Part shown: piece by piece, positions 10,434 through 12,045 of the stretch
Layout: each line of letters opens with the position of its first letter
Position numbering within the stretch: position 1 is the stretch's first letter
DNA from: JAOZHU01 sp964506435
GTDB taxonomy: Archaea > Thermoproteota > Bathyarchaeia > Bathyarchaeales > Bathycorpusculaceae
NCBI GenBank assembly: GCA_964506435.1
Contig: CAZDLK010000053.1
Location: 1-12,045, forward strand
Length of the DNA stretch: 12,045 nucleotides
Direction: 5' to 3'
The notes under the pieces: generated by a model
The model's database searches: none
Told to the model about the DNA's origin: nothing
Seen by the model: the letters and a program-made list of their open reading frames with translations, nothing else
Program-made: the position numbers and the translations under genes

Positions 10434-11594
10434 TTACTCTGGATTGTCAGCGAAATCCTTGAAAGCTTCTTGTGGATCAGTTACGTTAACCGCCGCCTTG
10501 GGACTACTGCTTTTAGCCAAAGTAAGAGTGCCTTCAGGCTTGATTATAAACTTTTCAAGCTTTACACGTTCTTTACGCGGTAGCAGTTTTTCAATTTGTG
10601 CTGGTCCGCGAAGTACTGGTGCTGTGAGAAGAAAATCTGTCACGTCTTCGAGGCATGGAAACTCCTCAATAAGAGATTCTACTGTTGTAGTTGGGTGCCA
10701 AGCCCTGTTACTACGGCCACGAACCAGCTTAAAACCAGGAACCGGCTGTCCTTTAGCCAGTTCTAAAAATACGTATTTTTCCATCGCTTTGAATGCCTGC
10801 TTAACCTCGTCTTGCTGCTCAAGTAATGCTATAATTTGCTCAAGAGTGGCACGATTTTCTTGCATGTCTGCAAAAGCCAGTAAAGCACTCTGTCGTGTCA
10901 AAGCCAGCTGGTCAAGGCGAGCACGACATATACCACCGGCGTCGCACCATCGGCACTGAACTTCACCAGGTACAATAGGTGGATTATTACTTTCGGCCAT
11001 TCTTAAGCTTTGATCCAGACGAGCGAAAAATGTGGTTAAGTCTTGTGGAAAAACTTGAACTTTCGCATAGTTGCTAAGTCGGGGCTGCGCAATGTGCACA
11101 AACCAGGATTTTTTTTCAGCGGCTTTATAGCCAGCTTGGGGATAAAGCAAGTCAATGAACCCGGCTAAGTAAGCCAGTAGTTGTGAATTATTATAGGCGT
11201 CAACAAAAACTCCTTTGCCGAACTTAAAGTCAATCACATGGATTTCAGTGGGAGTTTCAACACCAAAATCCAAGGTGCCGTACACACTTGGAAAATCTTT
11301 AAGTGTTACAAATTGCTCTTGATACCTATTTGTTCCAGGATGTGTGAAATCGATTTCCGCTTGAACATAATTTACGACATCCTTGACCAGGTAAGGATGC
11401 TCTTCTTGCGCATATTCAATAGCTACAGGTTCGGGCCAAGTTTCCAGTACTTGTTGCGTGTAAGAATGCAGCAACGTACCTTCCGCTGCGAATGACGATG
11501 TAGGTAGCTTTGGAACAGTCTCACATAAAGCTACGCTACCTGGGCAACGCAAAATGCGTTCCAAACGAGATGGGCTGTACTTAGAATGATTCAT
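10434..11594 (-). CDS. DUF2800-like PD-(D/E)XK nuclease with Cys4 cluster
   Basis: RecB/Cas4-like exonuclease of the DUF2800 type, common in phage replication modules with DUF2815 and family A polymerase. The 386-aa protein begins SPSRLERILRCPGS (7-20) and EGTLLHS (38-44; His43). It then has the nuclease core GTLDF (106-110; Asp109) and IDFKFGKG (121-128; Asp122, Lys124), and NNSQLLAYLAG (135-145). Cys17 with the C-terminal set CRWCDAGGIC (214-223; Cys214, 217, 223) matches the arrangement that binds a 4Fe-4S cluster in Cas4/AddB nucleases. The last 150 residues (LEQIIALLEQ onward) are a helical extension of unknown role. ATG 11594 has GGAGG eight bases upstream and overlaps the preceding micro-ORF stop as ATGA. 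Confidence 0.85.
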   Translation of the reverse strand: MNHSKYSPSRLERILRCPGSVALCETVPKLPTSSFAAEGTLLHSYTQQVLETWPEPVAIEYAQEEHPYLVKDVVNYVQAEIDFTHPGTNRYQEQFVTLKDFPSVYGTLDFGVETPTEIHVIDFKFGKGVFVDAYNNSQLLAYLAGFIDLLYPQAGYKAAEKKSWFVHIAQPRLSNYAKVQVFPQDLTTFFARLDQSLRMAESNNPPIVPGEVQCRWCDAGGICRARLDQLALTRQSALLAFADMQENRATLEQIIALLEQQDEVKQAFKAMEKYVFLELAKGQPVPGFKLVRGRSNRAWHPTTTVESLIEEFPCLEDVTDFLLTAPVLRGPAQIEKLLPRKERVKLEKFIIKPEGTLTLAKSSSPKAAVNVTDPQEAFKDFADNPE

Positions 11595-11686
11595 AATAGT
11601 CCTCCATTAAACAAAGCGTTAAAGATTACCAGTAAGAAAACGACTATTACCACTATAGCGGCAATTGCTGAACATAAGCTATCCAT
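11591..11686 (-). CDS. Micro-ORF: 31-aa single-pass membrane peptide
   Basis: A 31-codon frame starting at ATG 11686 with AAGGAG a few bases upstream, inside the end of the preceding micro-ORF. It ends in TGA, overlapping the nuclease ATG (ATGA), and its final codons carry the GGAGG for that gene. The peptide begins MDSLCSAIAA, continues as an almost pure Ile/Val/Leu/Phe helix (about residues 6-26) and ends NGGLL, so a single transmembrane helix is likely. Function unknown. Perfect packing between its neighbours supports translation; part of its role may be to couple translation of the nuclease. Confidence 0.6.
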   Translation of the reverse strand: MDSLCSAIAAIVVIVVFLLVIFNALFNGGLL

Positions 11687-11688
11687 TG

Positions 11689-11763
11689 CTACTCCTTATC
11701 CATACATAAAAACCATAGTACAAGTATAAATACTATGCCGATTGCCAGGATTTTAATTAGCAT
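11689..11763 (-). CDS. Micro-ORF: 24-aa single-pass membrane peptide
   Basis: A 24-codon frame from ATG 11763, overlapping the end of the 73-aa gene by 11 bases, with AAGGAAG about six bases upstream. It ends two bases before the next micro-ORF start and holds that ORF's AAGGAG. The peptide has one Lys near the start (MLIK), a hydrophobic helix to about residue 20 (ILAIGIVFILVLWF) and a charged end (MDKE), giving a plausible single-pass topology. Function unknown. It is too small for most gene finders. Confidence 0.55.
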   Translation of the reverse strand: MLIKILAIGIVFILVLWFLCMDKE

Positions 11764-11974
11764 AGATACTTCCTTTTACCGGAATTTTTATGTAGGTTTC
11801 CACTGGGTAAAAATTGGTGCCCTTAGGAGTATGTGAAAACTTATCGCATACCCATTTTGCTACATTTTCAATTTCATTTGGTATGGTGCATGTAAAAACA
11901 GAGCCATCAGTAGTGATAGCTATGGCCAAACGAACTCGTACATAACCTTCTTGCACTATTGGTTTATTCATCAT
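11753..11974 (-). CDS. Hypothetical protein, 73 aa
   Basis: Unrecognised small protein, probably beta-rich: it alternates hydrophobic and polar residues (YVRVRLAIAITTDGSVFTCTIP, in residues 11-32) and ends in another strand-like part (VETYIKIPVKGS). There are two adjacent ATG codons at the start (11974 and 11971); GGAG seven bases before the first favours 11974. It overlaps the downstream 24-aa micro-ORF by 11 bases, consistent with being part of the leftward operon. No signal peptide, membrane segment or catalytic motif is visible. Confidence 0.6.
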   Translation of the reverse strand: MMNKPIVQEGYVRVRLAIAITTDGSVFTCTIPNEIENVAKWVCDKFSHTPKGTNFYPVETYIKIPVKGSIYAN

Positions 11975-12012
11975 TGTCTTGCTCCATTTTCCTCAGTTAT
12001 AGTTTTCTTTTG

Positions 12013-12045
12013 CTACTTTAGCAGTACAGCCTTAGTTTTCCCCAA
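12013..12045 (-). CDS. Possible C-terminal end of a gene cut by the window edge
   Basis: At the right edge one leftward frame reads LGKTKAVLLK and stops at TAG (12013-12015), 38 bases before the next start. It could be the tail of the upstream gene of the operon. The other two leftward frames stop sooner, but the stretch is too short to choose with confidence. Confidence 0.3.
   Translation of the reverse strand: MGKTKAVLLK

Noticed and set aside
10444..10959. Rightward 171-codon frame inside the nuclease gene
   Set aside because: Ser/Cys/Arg-rich composition typical of a reversed coding strand; no domain or ribosome binding site.
11964..11987. Seven-codon frame (MEQDNDE) after GAGG near the right edge
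   Set aside because: Too short to separate from chance; GGAG within it more likely serves the 73-aa gene.
11998..12045. Promoter near TATAAC before the 73-aa gene
   Set aside because: No acceptable -35 hexamer at 16-18 bases upstream; probably chance AT-rich sequence.

Overview
The window looks like part of a tailed double-stranded DNA phage genome (or prophage) from a Gram-negative host. A holin, an M15 endolysin without a wall-binding domain and an overlapping Rz/Rz1-type spanin pair form a compact lysis cassette. Spanins imply an outer membrane to breach. Genes are tightly packed, mostly with strong AGGAGG-type ribosome binding sites, and often overlap by a few bases. No tRNA, rRNA, CRISPR array, transposase, integrase or structural gene was found. 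By eye the DNA is AT-rich (roughly 40-45 % GC), with a clearly GC-richer gene at 9759-10334 and a milder rise at 7296-8286.

Layout. Positions 1-1518 (+): holin (GTG start), L-alanyl-D-glutamate-type endopeptidase, i-spanin, o-spanin. A hairpin just past the o-spanin stop may terminate this operon inside the opposing helicase gene. Positions 1493-12045 (-): a long leftward replication and nucleotide block. Read in transcription order (right to left) it holds: the tail of an unknown gene at the window edge; a 73-aa unknown; two tiny membrane proteins (24 and 31 aa); a DUF2800-like PD-(D/E)XK nuclease with four cysteines; a sigma70-like promoter; a GC-rich helix-turn-helix-like/coiled-coil protein; a small DUF6378-like protein; thyX; dCMP deaminase; a dUTPase/MazG-like pyrophosphohydrolase; a DUF2815-like ssDNA-binding protein; an intrinsic terminator overlapped by a weak promoter; family A DNA polymerase with 3'-5' exonuclease; a 139-aa unknown; VRR-NUC nuclease; ATP-dependent DNA ligase; a 31-aa membrane protein; a 109-aa unknown; and an SNF2-type helicase.

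How it works together. The leftward block supplies a polymerase, ssDNA-binding protein, ligase, two nucleases and a helicase for replication and recombination. Its nucleotide genes converge on dTMP: the deaminase and the dUTPase-like enzyme can both yield dUMP, which ThyX would methylate. The lysis block is read towards it, and the two transcription units meet tail to tail with a 26-bp coding overlap.

The most notable unexplained signals are: two very stable leader hairpins, before the helicase and before thyX, whose stems end at or within one base of the Shine-Dalgarno sequence and whose mismatches are G-U wobbles only on the transcribed strand; three unlisted micro-ORFs for single-pass membrane peptides; a 101-nt out-of-frame overlap at the VRR-NUC start; and a ThyX whose signature motif departs from the canonical form at several positions.
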